Shown: in pieces, positions 1 to 8,290 of the stretch | Numbering within the stretch: position 1 is the stretch's first letter | Layout of the letters: each line of letters opens with the position of its first letter | NCBI GenBank assembly: GCA_016871575.1 | Contig: VHCW01000001.1 | Location: 1-35,730 of the forward strand | Direction: 5' to 3' | Length of the DNA stretch: 35,730 nucleotides | Origin: Verrucomicrobiota bacterium | GTDB lineage: Bacteria > Verrucomicrobiota > Verrucomicrobiia > Palsa-1439 | Position numbers and translations under genes: made by a program | The notes under the pieces: model-generated | What the model was told of the DNA's origin: nothing | Seen by the model: only the letters and a program-made list of their open reading frames with translations | Database searches by the model: none

Positions 1-796
1 CAACGCTCGTCGGCGCTTTCAGCCCGAGGCCGCGCCATGTCGCGTCGAGGATGTGACAGCCCATGTCGGCGCACCAACTGGTGCCGAAATCCTGCCAGCC
101 GCGCCACGCCGCGGGGTGATAGATGTTGGGCGCGTAGGGGCGCATCGGCGCGTTGCCGATCCAGTGGTCCCACTTCAAGTGCGCCGGCGGTTCCTCGCCG
201 GTGGCAGGACGCGGTCCCTTGATGCGGTTCGGCGCGGGACGGTTGGAACAGAGATAAACGTGCTTGATCTTGCCGATGGCGCCGCGCCGAAGCAGTTCCA
301 CGCACATTCGCTCCGGGATGCTGGAGACAAATTGCGTGCCGAGCTGAGTGACGATCCCCTTCTTGCTGGCCGCGACGGTCAGTTTGCGCACTTCGTCGAG
401 GTCGTGGCACATCGGTTTCTGGCAGTAAAGATGTTTGCCGCGCTGGATGGCGGTCCACGCAATCGGGAAGTGCATGTGGTCGGGCACGGTGACGTTGACT
501 GAATCAATCTTGTCGCCTTCCTTCTCGAACATCTCGCGCCAGTCGGTGTAGAGCCGCGCGCCCGGCACGAGCTTGGCCGCTGTTTCAAGATGCTGCGTGT
601 CCACGTCGCAGAGCGCGACGATCTGGAGACGCTCGTGGCTCTGGAAACTCTTCAGGTCGTTGCCGCCCATGCGGGTGACGCCGATGCAAGCGTGGTTGAG
701 CTTGCTGTTCGGCGCCGCGGCGCGCAGGCCAGAGGGAAGGATGAACGGCGCACTGAGCGTAAGACCCAGGAATTGACGGCGCGAAATATGACTCAT
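1..796 (-). CDS. Gfo/Idh/MocA-family oxidoreductase with Tat-like signal, 3' end beyond window
   Basis: The reverse strand is open from the ATG at 796 to the left edge, about 265 codons with no stop, so the C-terminus lies outside the window. The N-terminus reads MSHISRRQFLGLTLSAPF, a twin-arginine-type signal, and the mature part begins near residue 26. A Rossmann nucleotide-binding segment follows at residues 34-45 (HACIGVTRMGGN), then the ALCDVD strand (61-66) and the family KP signature at 126-128. That signature reads QKP instead of the usual EKP. Members oxidise or reduce sugars and related polyols with tightly bound NAD(P). Together with the two upstream sugar-isomerase-fold genes (10-bp gap to the nearer one) this suggests a periplasmic sugar oxidation/elimination module. 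The substrate cannot be read from the sequence. Confidence 0.88.
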   Translation of the reverse strand, partial: MSHISRRQFLGLTLSAPFILPSGLRAAAPNSKLNHACIGVTRMGGNDLKSFQSHERLQIVALCDVDTQHLETAAKLVPGARLYTDWREMFEKEGDKIDSVNVTVPDHMHFPIAWTAIQRGKHLYCQKPMCHDLDEVRKLTVAASKKGIVTQLGTQFVSSIPERMCVELLRRGAIGKIKHVYLCSNRPAPNRIKGPRPATGEEPPAHLKWDHWIGNAPMRPYAPNIYHPAAWRGWQDFGTSWCADMGCHILDATWRGLGLKAPTSV

Positions 797-806
797 GGGT
801 TTGTTC

Positions 807-1661
807 CTATTTGGGATGTTGAAATGATTTGCGGAAGATCGCGAGGCCCTTTTCTGCCAGCGGGCGACCGGGAGTCCCAGTGGTTTCCTCTTCGAGAACG
901 ATCCACTGATTGAAGCTGGTCTTGCGCAATGCTTCGACGACGGCGGGAATCTTCAGGCTGCCTTCGCCCAACGGCGGACGCTTGGTGACGGATTGAACTT
1001 GCTCGGAGGCATCCGCAAAATGAATCAGACCGAGCCGTTTGCCCAGCATGCCGATGATCGCGGCGGGATCCTTGCCGGCACGCACGGCGTGGCCGGTGTC
1101 GAAGGCGAAGCCGACCAGTTTCGGGTCGGTCAGCTTGCACAACTGCTCCATCCCATCGCCTTCGCACTCGACCCAGTGATTGTGGTAGAGACAACGGACG
1201 CCGTGCTTCGCGCAGATGCGACCGACTTCGTTCATGAACTCCGCCATCTTCGACCACGTGTCGGCGGGAAGCGGCCGGGGCTTCGGATACGAGCCGCTGA
1301 ACACAATGCAGTCACCGCCCGTCTTCTTCACAAATTGCGCCGTGCGTTCAACGTCAGCGAAGAGTTTTGGCTGCGGCAAGCCGCCCATGTGCGCGCCGAT
1401 GAGCTTCAGGTGCGCGTCCTTGAGGATCTTCGCAAAGTCAGAGGGCCAGTCGAAGTAACGCTCCAGGTTCTTCCAGTTGGTTTCGATGCCCTCGAAGCCG
1501 ACTTCGCCGATTTGACGGAGGACATTGAGGAACGCCGCTTCGTCTTTGTAGATGCCTTCGCCAAACGTCCGCGCCTGACAACCAAACCGCACCGGCTCGG
1601 CTGCGATGGCAGCGGCACACGACATCCATGCTATCGCCACTAACAAGCAGGTTCTACGCAT
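807..1661 (-). CDS. Sec-exported sugar phosphate isomerase/epimerase-fold (AP endonuclease 2 family) protein
   Basis: 284 residues. The N-terminus MRRTCLLVAIAWMSCAAAIAAEP is a Sec signal with a likely cleavage after AIAA. The mature part is a TIM barrel of the xylose-isomerase-like family: GFEGIETNW near residue 54, IGAHMGG, the HNHWVE strand and AFDTGHAVRAG with the metal-ligand Asp and His of the IolE-type fold, then LIHFAD. Known relatives are inosose dehydratase, sugar epimerases and, in glycan loci, lyases acting on keto-glycosides. The start overlaps the stop of the upstream gene by 8 bp (1654-1661), so the two are translationally linked, and the Gfo/Idh gene follows 10 bp later. The exact reaction is not determinable. 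The signal peptide separates it from cytoplasmic inositol enzymes. Confidence 0.85.
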   Translation of the reverse strand: MRRTCLLVAIAWMSCAAAIAAEPVRFGCQARTFGEGIYKDEAAFLNVLRQIGEVGFEGIETNWKNLERYFDWPSDFAKILKDAHLKLIGAHMGGLPQPKLFADVERTAQFVKKTGGDCIVFSGSYPKPRPLPADTWSKMAEFMNEVGRICAKHGVRCLYHNHWVECEGDGMEQLCKLTDPKLVGFAFDTGHAVRAGKDPAAIIGMLGKRLGLIHFADASEQVQSVTKRPPLGEGSLKIPAVVEALRKTSFNQWIVLEEETTGTPGRPLAEKGLAIFRKSFQHPK

Positions 1662-2514
1662 AAAGCACGCCGTCCATCTGCGCGGAGATTTCCGCCAGTC
1701 GCTGGCGGTCGCCGCCGCGCACCTCGGCGGTCGCCCAGCTTTGCAGCCCGATCTTCTTCAACTCCTCCCGCACGCGTTTCCAGTCTATGTCGCCCTGGCC
1801 GATGGGCACGTCGAAGCCCTTGGACATCCCTTCCTTCATCGCGATCTTCAGGCTGTATTCCTTGATGTGGATTTTCTCGATCCGCTTGCCGAGCACCTCG
1901 ATCCAATGTTGCGGCCAACCCCAGCGCATCACGTTGCCCACGTCGAAATAAGACTTCACCCACGGGCTGCCGATCTCGTCAATGTAGCGTGCCATCGTCA
2001 ACGGCTCGATGAGGAACGTGGCCCAGACGTTCTCGATCAAAATCTTGACACGCTTCTTCTCGGCGTGGGGAATCGCCGACTTGATCAGTTGCTGTGTTTG
2101 CCGGTAGTTCTCCATGAACGACGTGTTGGGATCGGCGCGGACAACGTGCAACACCGTGGTCGCGCCGCAGACCGCCGCATCGTCAATGGCCGCTTCCAAG
2201 TCCGGGTTGCTGCCGTTTGAGAAGCCGTGGATGGCGATGCCCACCTTCTCACTGGCTTGGGCAAGCGCCTTCACGTCCAGAGCGTCTTTCTTCGAGGCAC
2301 GACGGGATACCTCCACGCCTTCAAAGCCAACATCCTTCGCGAGCCGAAACTTGTCTTCCACCGAAAGCTTCGGCTCGGCAATCATGTCCCAGCCGACGGC
2401 CTTCTTGATGCGGCCACCCGGCGCAGGCACTGCCGATGCGAGTTGCAGGGCCGCGCCGCCGAGAAAGAGCGCGCTGGTCTGGATGAACTGACGCCGGTCA
2501 ATGTTTGTGTTCAT
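1654..2514 (-). CDS. Tat-exported sugar phosphate isomerase/epimerase-fold protein
   Basis: 286 residues from the ATG at 2514. The frame is open upstream to 2592, but this start has a clear GGAGG eight bases upstream and begins a clean twin-arginine leader (MNTNIDRRQFIQTSALFLGG). The barrel shows GFEGVEVSRRAS near residue 60, AIHGFSNGS, the ILIENVW strand and YFDVGNVMRWG with the conserved Asp, then KIHIKEYS and a final strand carrying AEVRGGD with a conserved Glu. It is a paralogue of the next gene downstream (807-1661), but one copy uses Tat and the other Sec. Both feed into the same operon as the partial Gfo/Idh oxidoreductase. The likely role is isomerisation or beta-elimination on an oxidised sugar outside the cytoplasm, inferred from context. 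Confidence 0.87.
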   Translation of the reverse strand: MNTNIDRRQFIQTSALFLGGAALQLASAVPAPGGRIKKAVGWDMIAEPKLSVEDKFRLAKDVGFEGVEVSRRASKKDALDVKALAQASEKVGIAIHGFSNGSNPDLEAAIDDAAVCGATTVLHVVRADPNTSFMENYRQTQQLIKSAIPHAEKKRVKILIENVWATFLIEPLTMARYIDEIGSPWVKSYFDVGNVMRWGWPQHWIEVLGKRIEKIHIKEYSLKIAMKEGMSKGFDVPIGQGDIDWKRVREELKKIGLQSWATAEVRGGDRQRLAEISAQMDGVLYA

Positions 2515-2588
2515 GGGGGAACCTCCGAATACTTTTGATTTCAAAATAATGTCAGCCAACCTCCCTATCGTCAAGCCTTTTTCTGTGT

Positions 2589-4304
2589 TCATGGCGCGTA
2601 TGTCAGGTCAATGTAGGAAACCACTGGCCGATTCGCTGGCCGTCGCGCCGACGGCGCGTATCGAACGTCGCGGAACTGTCTGCCGCCGTAGTCCAACGTC
2701 ACGCCCCTGATCACGGGCGAACCTGCCGAGATGACAATCTCATTCAATTGACGCAATTTGTCGGCGGGCACGTCACAACGAATCTCCGCCCCGGAAGTCC
2801 CATTGACGACCAGCGGATGGCTGTTGCACGACACTCGAGCCTCTGTCGCAAGTTTGCCGTCAACGCGAAACATGAGTTTCGCGCCAGTTGTAGCAGCAAA
2901 TTCCGCCTGCTTTCCGTTCACAACGACAAGAGGCTGGCGTTCGACTGATTTCTTTTCGCCGGCGCGTGCTGTCACGAGAAGGTCATACGCGCCGTCGGCA
3001 AATTTCGACGTGTCGAACACGGCTTCGAACGCCGTCGCCAGATTGCCCCGGCGCGAAAGCTTCGCCGGCATCGTCTGCCCGTCGAGCGCACACTCGACGG
3101 CGCCGACATCCCCGTTGAAATCCGCAACGAGCCCGCTGATTTTCTGTCGGCCTCGCACAAGGTCAGTGAACGCCGGCGACGCCACGTCAATCGTACGTTC
3201 CTCGGCCCAGTCGAGATAGACGTGTTCCTCGCGGTCGCCTTCCAGACGGAACAGCACGTAAGCGCGCGGCGTGGGCGGATACGGCGTGATGCCGTGCCAC
3301 GCGTACGAAATCGCCCCGCCAAGGATGTGCGGCGCACCAGCCCAAGTCGTCTCGTTACGACCGTGGACATGCCCGGCCAGCGTCATCAACAGTTTCTTGC
3401 CTCGCAACGCGGCTTGCAGTCGTCGTTCATGCGGGCGCGTGGGCGTGTCCGGTTGACGGACGCCGCCAACTTCAGGGAACATTGGCTCGTGAATGAGCAA
3501 CACGATCGGCTCGTCGTGTTTGACACCGGCAAGATAGCCGATGGCCCAGTCAGCGGATTCCTTGGTCAGTCCATAGACGAGAGTCCGATCCTTGATCATC
3601 GTACCGTCGAGCGCGATGAAGTGATACGACCCGTAACGAAACGCATACGTCACCGGGCCGAGCCGCTGCCGGTAAAGCTCCTTGCCGAAACCCGGCTCGT
3701 CGCCTTTCAATTTCGGGTTTGTGACGCCGGCGTTGTCATGATTCCCCATGATATTCCGTAACGGCGGCTTCAACCCTTTGCTCTCGTTTTCGTACAGGCT
3801 GAACAATTCACGCGCCCTCTCCATCGTTGTCATGGCCGAATCAACCACCAAGTCGCCGGTATGCACGACAAACTTCACCGGCGCCGGCAGGGCGTTGACG
3901 TGTTCGACGTAGCGGCGAAACATCGGCACCGCGTTGGTCTGAATGTGCGGGTCGGTGCCGTGCACGAAATAAAGCGGCCCGCTCTGGTCTTGTGTGCGCA
4001 ACGGAAAATCCACCGTTGTGCTTTCGGTGACGTGCGCCCACCACCGCGCCGCCGGCCAGGTGCCGGGGGCGTTGACGACGAACACGACCGCCGGTCCGGC
4101 GGGCAACGTGAGCTGGTAGCGTCCTTCCTTGTCGCTCGGTGCGAACGTCCGCTCATCGCTCACCACGCAGCCCTCGACGCCTTTCTCGCCGGCGTCGAAC
4201 GCGCCGTTGCCGTTGGCGTCGAGGAAGACCCGGCCAGTGACGGTTCCGGCAAACGATAATCGAACAAAGATCAGCCAAACGAGAAGAACGGATGCGGGCT
4301 TCAT
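2589..4304 (-). CDS. Exported calcineurin-like metallophosphoesterase with N-terminal SdrD-like domain
   Basis: 571 residues from the ATG at 4304, which starts a Sec signal (MKPASVLLVWLIFVRLSFAG). The frame stays open to 4928, but that extension is antisense to the methyltransferase at 4368-5042 and was dropped. A short beta domain of the MetallophosN/SdrD type follows (GRVFLDANGNGAFDAGE, residues 25-41). The phosphoesterase core has all the metal-site motifs in order: TDPH, GDLV, GNHDN, IHEP and GHVHGRN. A C-terminal beta-rich region of about 200 residues resembles the C-terminal domain often attached to such enzymes. Substrates of this class are phosphomonoesters or diesters outside the membrane. 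It is divergent from 4368-5042 with 63 bp between starts, and sits 74 bp ahead of the sugar-isomerase pair. Confidence 0.87.
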   Translation of the reverse strand: MKPASVLLVWLIFVRLSFAGTVTGRVFLDANGNGAFDAGEKGVEGCVVSDERTFAPSDKEGRYQLTLPAGPAVVFVVNAPGTWPAARWWAHVTESTTVDFPLRTQDQSGPLYFVHGTDPHIQTNAVPMFRRYVEHVNALPAPVKFVVHTGDLVVDSAMTTMERARELFSLYENESKGLKPPLRNIMGNHDNAGVTNPKLKGDEPGFGKELYRQRLGPVTYAFRYGSYHFIALDGTMIKDRTLVYGLTKESADWAIGYLAGVKHDEPIVLLIHEPMFPEVGGVRQPDTPTRPHERRLQAALRGKKLLMTLAGHVHGRNETTWAGAPHILGGAISYAWHGITPYPPTPRAYVLFRLEGDREEHVYLDWAEERTIDVASPAFTDLVRGRQKISGLVADFNGDVGAVECALDGQTMPAKLSRRGNLATAFEAVFDTSKFADGAYDLLVTARAGEKKSVERQPLVVVNGKQAEFAATTGAKLMFRVDGKLATEARVSCNSHPLVVNGTSGAEIRCDVPADKLRQLNEIVISAGSPVIRGVTLDYGGRQFRDVRYAPSARRPANRPVVSYIDLTYAP

Positions 4305-4367
4305 GCCTGAAGATATACCCTGCTGATGGCTCGACAAGCAACTCGAACCCGGATAAAGTCGCTCGCC

Positions 4368-5042
4368 ATGAAACGTTTTCTTCTGTTGTTCTTCATCTTG
4401 GCTGGCGCGGCTTTGGCCGAGGAGAAAAGCGTCCGCCCCGGCATCAATACCGAATACCTCAAACCCGATCTTGATGTGAAAAAGTGGGTGGCGCGCTTCG
4501 AGAAGCCCGGTCGCGAGGTGTTCGATCACCGCGAGAAGATCATGGAGGCGCTGCACCTGAAGCGCGGGCAGCGCGTGGCGGACGTTGGCGCGGGCACGGG
4601 GCTGTTCACGATGTTGATGGCCGATGCGGTGGGACCGAAGGGCAAGGTCTATGCGGTGGACATCGCCAAGGATTTCGTCGCGCTCATCAAGAAGCGTGCG
4701 ACCGAGGCGAACCTCAAGAACATTGAGACCGTTCTCTGCACCGAGCGCTCCGTGGAATTGCCGAAGGACTCGATTGAACTGGCGTTCACCAGCGACACCT
4801 ATCATCACTTCGAGTATCCGGGCAGCGTGGTGGCATCCATCCGTCAAGCCTTGCGTTCCGGCGGCGAGTTGGTGGTGGTGGATTACCGGCGCGAGCCGGG
4901 GAAAAGCTCCGATTGGATCGTCAAGCACGTCCGCGCCAGTCAGGAGGAGGTCGCGAAGGAGATCGAAGCCGCCGGGTTCGAGCGCGTGCCGGCGACTGAT
5001 TTTCTGAAGGAAAACTACTTCATGCGCTTCCGCAAGAAGTGA
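4368..5042 (+). CDS. Class I SAM-dependent methyltransferase-fold protein with Sec signal
   Basis: 224 residues from the ATG at 4368. An ATG-type start at 4326 is in frame, but the one at 4368 gives a textbook signal peptide (MKRFLLLFFILAGAALAEE). The fold is Rossmann methyltransferase: motif I VADVGAGTGLFTML (around residues 75-88), an acidic end of strand 2 (VYAVDIAKDF), post-motif TSDTYHHFEYP and the VVVDYRREPG strand. Most close relatives described as exported methyltransferases are uncharacterised. SAM is not expected outside the cytoplasm, so this is either an anchored inward-facing enzyme, a non-enzymatic SAM-fold protein or one with another ligand. It is convergent with 5052-6155 (9-bp gap) and divergent from 2589-4304. 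It is the only rightward gene in the first 16 kb. Confidence 0.85.
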   Translation: MKRFLLLFFILAGAALAEEKSVRPGINTEYLKPDLDVKKWVARFEKPGREVFDHREKIMEALHLKRGQRVADVGAGTGLFTMLMADAVGPKGKVYAVDIAKDFVALIKKRATEANLKNIETVLCTERSVELPKDSIELAFTSDTYHHFEYPGSVVASIRQALRSGGELVVVDYRREPGKSSDWIVKHVRASQEEVAKEIEAAGFERVPATDFLKENYFMRFRKK

Positions 5043-5051
5043 GCGCCGTTT

Positions 5052-6155
5052 TCACATCATCCGAAACGGTTTTCCGAGGCGCAAGGTGCGTTCGGCTTTC
5101 GGATACCAGCCTTGCGGGGCGTGCCGGTTGGTGTGCAGATAACATTGCACGCGCACCTCGTCGCTGCCTTCCGTAAAGGTCAGCAACCGGCTCATTGGAA
5201 CAGAGCGACTGGCGGCGTGGAAACGGGTGAGCGCGCAGCAGTTGATGAATGTCGCGCCCCACTTCCTTTCGATGTGGGTGCGTCCGTTGAGATTGTCGTC
5301 GGGATTGGTGTGCGTATGGCCGCCAATCCAAAGGTCAATCGCGCCGGGATGCGCCGCGAGATAATTTTCGAACGCCATCGCTTTCGGTTTGTCGTCCACG
5401 TAGTAAAGATAAGAGGAGCCTTCGGGGTTGCCGCCATCTTTTTGGTAGCCGTGGTAGCGACTGGTGTAGGTGCCGTCTGGATTCAAGGTTCCGCCCTCGG
5501 AATCGCCGGAGCCGACCGTCGTTTCGCGCAGCATGTGATGGTGCGCGGAGATGATGATGCAGTCGCGATTCGCCTCGACCCGCTCGCGCCACCATCGAAA
5601 CATTTCGCCGGTCACCGCGCCCGACGGATAGCCGCCGCGTTGGCCGCGTCCGACGGGCGGCGGCAGATCGTTGCGGTCGCTCATCACGAGGAAGAGCACG
5701 TTGCCGACGCGAAACTCGTAGCGTTCCCACGTGCCGGTGACCGGGTAGCGGCGGCGTTTCGGGTCCACGCCGGAAAAGTGCGTGTTCTCGCCGGTCGGGT
5801 CGAGCCATTTGCGGAACCACCGCTGCTTCGGCGTGGCATCGTGATTGCCGGCGAGATCGTAAAAATCCTCGCGCCGGTGTTTCGTGGCGGCGGCGTACTG
5901 GCGGACGACTTCGCGGCCTTCGTTGTCGTCGGGTGGTTCCTGGTTACCGGAGAAATCGCCGACATTGATGGCGATGTCCCACTCGAAGGCGCTTTCGGAG
6001 TGACGGATGGCGTCCGCGAGCGATTCGCGTTTTCGCCGGAGGTCCGTGCCCACATGCGCGTCACCGATGGCCCAGAGGCGGAACTGCCGGGACGGCGAGG
6101 CTTCGGCAGCGAACAGGGCGAGAAGCCCGATGCTCAAGAGAATCTTGCGCATCAT
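5052..6155 (-). CDS. Exported metallophosphoesterase
   Basis: 367 residues. The N-terminus MMRKILLSIGLLALFAAEASPS is a Sec signal. Two consecutive ATGs at 6155 and 6152 leave the exact start open by one codon. The calcineurin-like core contains IGDAHVG (Asp-x-His), NVGDFSG, AGNHDA, SAHHH and GGHTHTNPDD, so the dinuclear metal site is intact. The start overlaps the stop of the sulfatase in an ATGATG arrangement, so it is co-translated with the sulfatase and is the last gene of the five-gene leftward cluster that begins at 12615. The likely role is release of phosphate from an organic ester in the periplasm. The substrate is unknown. Confidence 0.87.
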   Translation of the reverse strand: MMRKILLSIGLLALFAAEASPSRQFRLWAIGDAHVGTDLRRKRESLADAIRHSESAFEWDIAINVGDFSGNQEPPDDNEGREVVRQYAAATKHRREDFYDLAGNHDATPKQRWFRKWLDPTGENTHFSGVDPKRRRYPVTGTWERYEFRVGNVLFLVMSDRNDLPPPVGRGQRGGYPSGAVTGEMFRWWRERVEANRDCIIISAHHHMLRETTVGSGDSEGGTLNPDGTYTSRYHGYQKDGGNPEGSSYLYYVDDKPKAMAFENYLAAHPGAIDLWIGGHTHTNPDDNLNGRTHIERKWGATFINCCALTRFHAASRSVPMSRLLTFTEGSDEVRVQCYLHTNRHAPQGWYPKAERTLRLGKPFRMM

Positions 6156-7564
6156 TTCTTCGCTTTCTTCTTTGCCTTCCCTTTCGGTTGTGGGCGCTCA
6201 CTGTAGGACTCGGCGTTTACGGATTTCAGGTAGTTCGAAAGCGTGTCGAACATCTCGGTCGTTTTACCCGGCATGGTGGTGGCGAGGTTGTTGGCTTCGC
6301 TGATGTCCTTCGAGAGATCGAACAACTCCTTGTCGCCGGTCCTCCAGTTCACAACGAGTTTCATTTCGCCGACACGCAGCGCAGAATGCGACAACGGACC
6401 GAAGAATGGCCGGTGAAAGACAAGGCCGGGAAGCGCGCGTTTCACCGCGCCGCGCCCTTCGTTTTCGAGCAGGGCGCGGAAACTGCCGCCATCCACGTCC
6501 GCCGGCAACGTTGCGCGTCCGCCGGCTAGGTCGTAGAAAGTGGGCAGCAAATCGTATTGCGCGACGGGGACATGGCTGACGGAGCCGGGCTTGACGCCGG
6601 GGCCGCGCACGATGAAGGGGACACGGATGCCGCCTTCGTAAAGATATTGTTTGCCCAAACGCAACGGATGATTGTTCGTGGGAAGCGATTCGTCGGTGTC
6701 GGCATAGAATGTGTTTCCGCCGTTGTCGGCGCTGAACACGATGTAAGTTTGGTCGGCAATGCCGAGGCGGTTCACCCCGTAGAGCAACTGCGTCATGCCC
6801 GTGTTCAAGTCCTCCAACATCGCGGCGAACACGGGCGGGAAACGCCGGGGCGGTTTGTCTTTTTGCAGGTACTTCTCGTTCGTTGCGGGCAACGCTTGGA
6901 TTTGCCGATGCACCGCGTAGTAACTGACCTGCACATAGAATGGGCGACGGTTCTTGACCTGTTGCGCCATGAAATCCACGGCGCGCCGGCTCAAGCTGAA
7001 GCTCAGCTTGGGATCATCTTTCAGGAGAAACGAGAACCGGTCTTGGTTGTTGGTTCCCATGCCGCCGGTCACGTTGCCGGTCACGCCGTCGCTGGCGTCG
7101 TAACCGCATTGTTCGGGTGTTGAAATCATGTCCTCGCCCCATTTGCCGAAGTGGGCGCAGACGTAGTCGGGATTGACCTGCTTGAGCGCGCGCGGCAGTG
7201 TGAGATGGTCAGCGGGCACCCATTGCTGGCTCTTGAACTCCGTGCCGCGCTGGCGGGCGGGCGTCATGCCATTTTGGATACTGCGTCGCGTCGGTGTGCA
7301 CAACGGCGCCGGCGAATAGCCGCTGGTAAAACGCATGCCTTCGCGCGCGAGACGGTTCATCGCAGGCGTGTGAAAATAACTGACCGCCGACTCCGGCAGA
7401 TCCGGGTGCATCCGCTCCGACATCATCGGCCAGCCTTGGTCATCGGTGAGGATGAAGATGAAGTTGGGCGGCGCGGCAAAGGCAACAGAATACAAACTAC
7501 AGAGCAGCGTTCCCCACAACATTCTCTTGAATGCCAAAGAGAATCTGCCCATGAAAAACAGCAT
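6152..7564 (-). CDS. Exported type I sulfatase (arylsulfatase family)
   Basis: 470 residues. After a signal peptide (hydrophobic stretch roughly residues 15-31, ending AFA), the sulfatase core starts with FIFILTDDQGW; Asp41 and Asp42 are calcium ligands. The key motif is CTPTR at residues 89-93. It fits C-x-P-x-R, in which the Cys is converted to formylglycine by the maturase, so this should be an active type I sulfatase. Further signatures are FGKWGEDM, VFSADNGGN and GKQYLYEGGIRVPF. The tail ends in a Lys-rich run (KGKAKKKAKK). The start codon is uncertain: ATG at 7564, 7552 or 7522. Six bases separate it from the upstream methyltransferase-fold gene and it overlaps the downstream phosphoesterase. 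No formylglycine-generating enzyme is encoded in this window. The substrate is probably a sulfated polysaccharide. Confidence 0.92.
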   Translation of the reverse strand: MLFFMGRFSLAFKRMLWGTLLCSLYSVAFAAPPNFIFILTDDQGWPMMSERMHPDLPESAVSYFHTPAMNRLAREGMRFTSGYSPAPLCTPTRRSIQNGMTPARQRGTEFKSQQWVPADHLTLPRALKQVNPDYVCAHFGKWGEDMISTPEQCGYDASDGVTGNVTGGMGTNNQDRFSFLLKDDPKLSFSLSRRAVDFMAQQVKNRRPFYVQVSYYAVHRQIQALPATNEKYLQKDKPPRRFPPVFAAMLEDLNTGMTQLLYGVNRLGIADQTYIVFSADNGGNTFYADTDESLPTNNHPLRLGKQYLYEGGIRVPFIVRGPGVKPGSVSHVPVAQYDLLPTFYDLAGGRATLPADVDGGSFRALLENEGRGAVKRALPGLVFHRPFFGPLSHSALRVGEMKLVVNWRTGDKELFDLSKDISEANNLATTMPGKTTEMFDTLSNYLKSVNAESYSERPQPKGKAKKKAKK

Positions 7565-7570
7565 GGAATG

Positions 7571-8242
7571 CTACTTGCCGGCGGCCGGCTTTTTCTCGGC
7601 GTCGTCCGGGTCAGGTTCTTTTTCCCACGGGACGATCCATTTGTAGATGGTATGGTCGCCGTCGTAGTCGGTATCGTCGTTCTGTCCGTTTTCGGTGGTC
7701 ATTCTGACGACCTCGATCGGTTTGGCGCCGCGCATGTCGAAATCGTGGGAGACGATGCGCGAGCCGGGCTTGAGTTTGGCGAGCTGGGGCATCAGGCGCA
7801 CATTCAATTCCGGCAACAGGTAGAGGAACACCACTGTGGCTTCGCGCAGGTCGAGGGTGAAAATATCCTTTTGTTCGATGGTGACCAGATGCTCGACTTT
7901 GTTGGAGCGGACGTTCGCAATGGATTCCGCGACGCGCTCTGGATCAATGTCGAAGCCCTTGGCTTTCACGCCATATTTTTTCGCGGCGGTCACGACTGCG
8001 CGACCGTCGCCGCAGCCGAGATCATAGACCACATCGCCGCGTTTCACCCCGGCCATTTGCAGCATCTTGTCCACCACCGACTGTGGCGTCGGCACATAAA
8101 CCACATCGGGTTTTTTCGTTGACGCTTCAGCGGGCGCGTCTGCCGTCCATGCCGGTAAAGGTATCAGCAGTGCTGCAATCGCCACGACGGCCAATCGCAA
8201 GCTGAGAGAAAATTGATTTGCAGACGAGGTTTGTGTTTTCAT
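7571..8242 (-). CDS. Exported class I SAM-dependent methyltransferase-fold protein
   Basis: 223 residues from the ATG at 8242; an ATG at 8260 and a TTG at 8290 are also in frame. The 8242 start gives a signal peptide with hydrophobic core LRLAVVAIAALLIPLPAW. The core resembles a small family of methyltransferases: YVPTPQSVVDKMLQMA, then motif I VVYDLGCGDGRAVV, strand 2 acid GFDIDPERV, VTIEQKDIF and FLYLLPELN. The catalytic chemistry is unknown. It lies between the DUF5009 acyltransferase (48 bp upstream) and the sulfatase (6 bp downstream), so it is probably part of that operon. It is one of three export-signal-bearing methyltransferase folds in the first 13 kb. Confidence 0.83.
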   Translation of the reverse strand: MKTQTSSANQFSLSLRLAVVAIAALLIPLPAWTADAPAEASTKKPDVVYVPTPQSVVDKMLQMAGVKRGDVVYDLGCGDGRAVVTAAKKYGVKAKGFDIDPERVAESIANVRSNKVEHLVTIEQKDIFTLDLREATVVFLYLLPELNVRLMPQLAKLKPGSRIVSHDFDMRGAKPIEVVRMTTENGQNDDTDYDGDHTIYKWIVPWEKEPDPDDAEKKPAAGK

Positions 8243-8290
8243 AGGTGTTCTCTGCGCCATCCCGATACCCAAAATGCCGCCCGATGTCAA

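Noticed and set aside
4305-4928. N-terminal extension of the phosphoesterase frame
   Set aside because: It runs antisense to an intact methyltransferase-fold gene, and a signal peptide begins at 4304.
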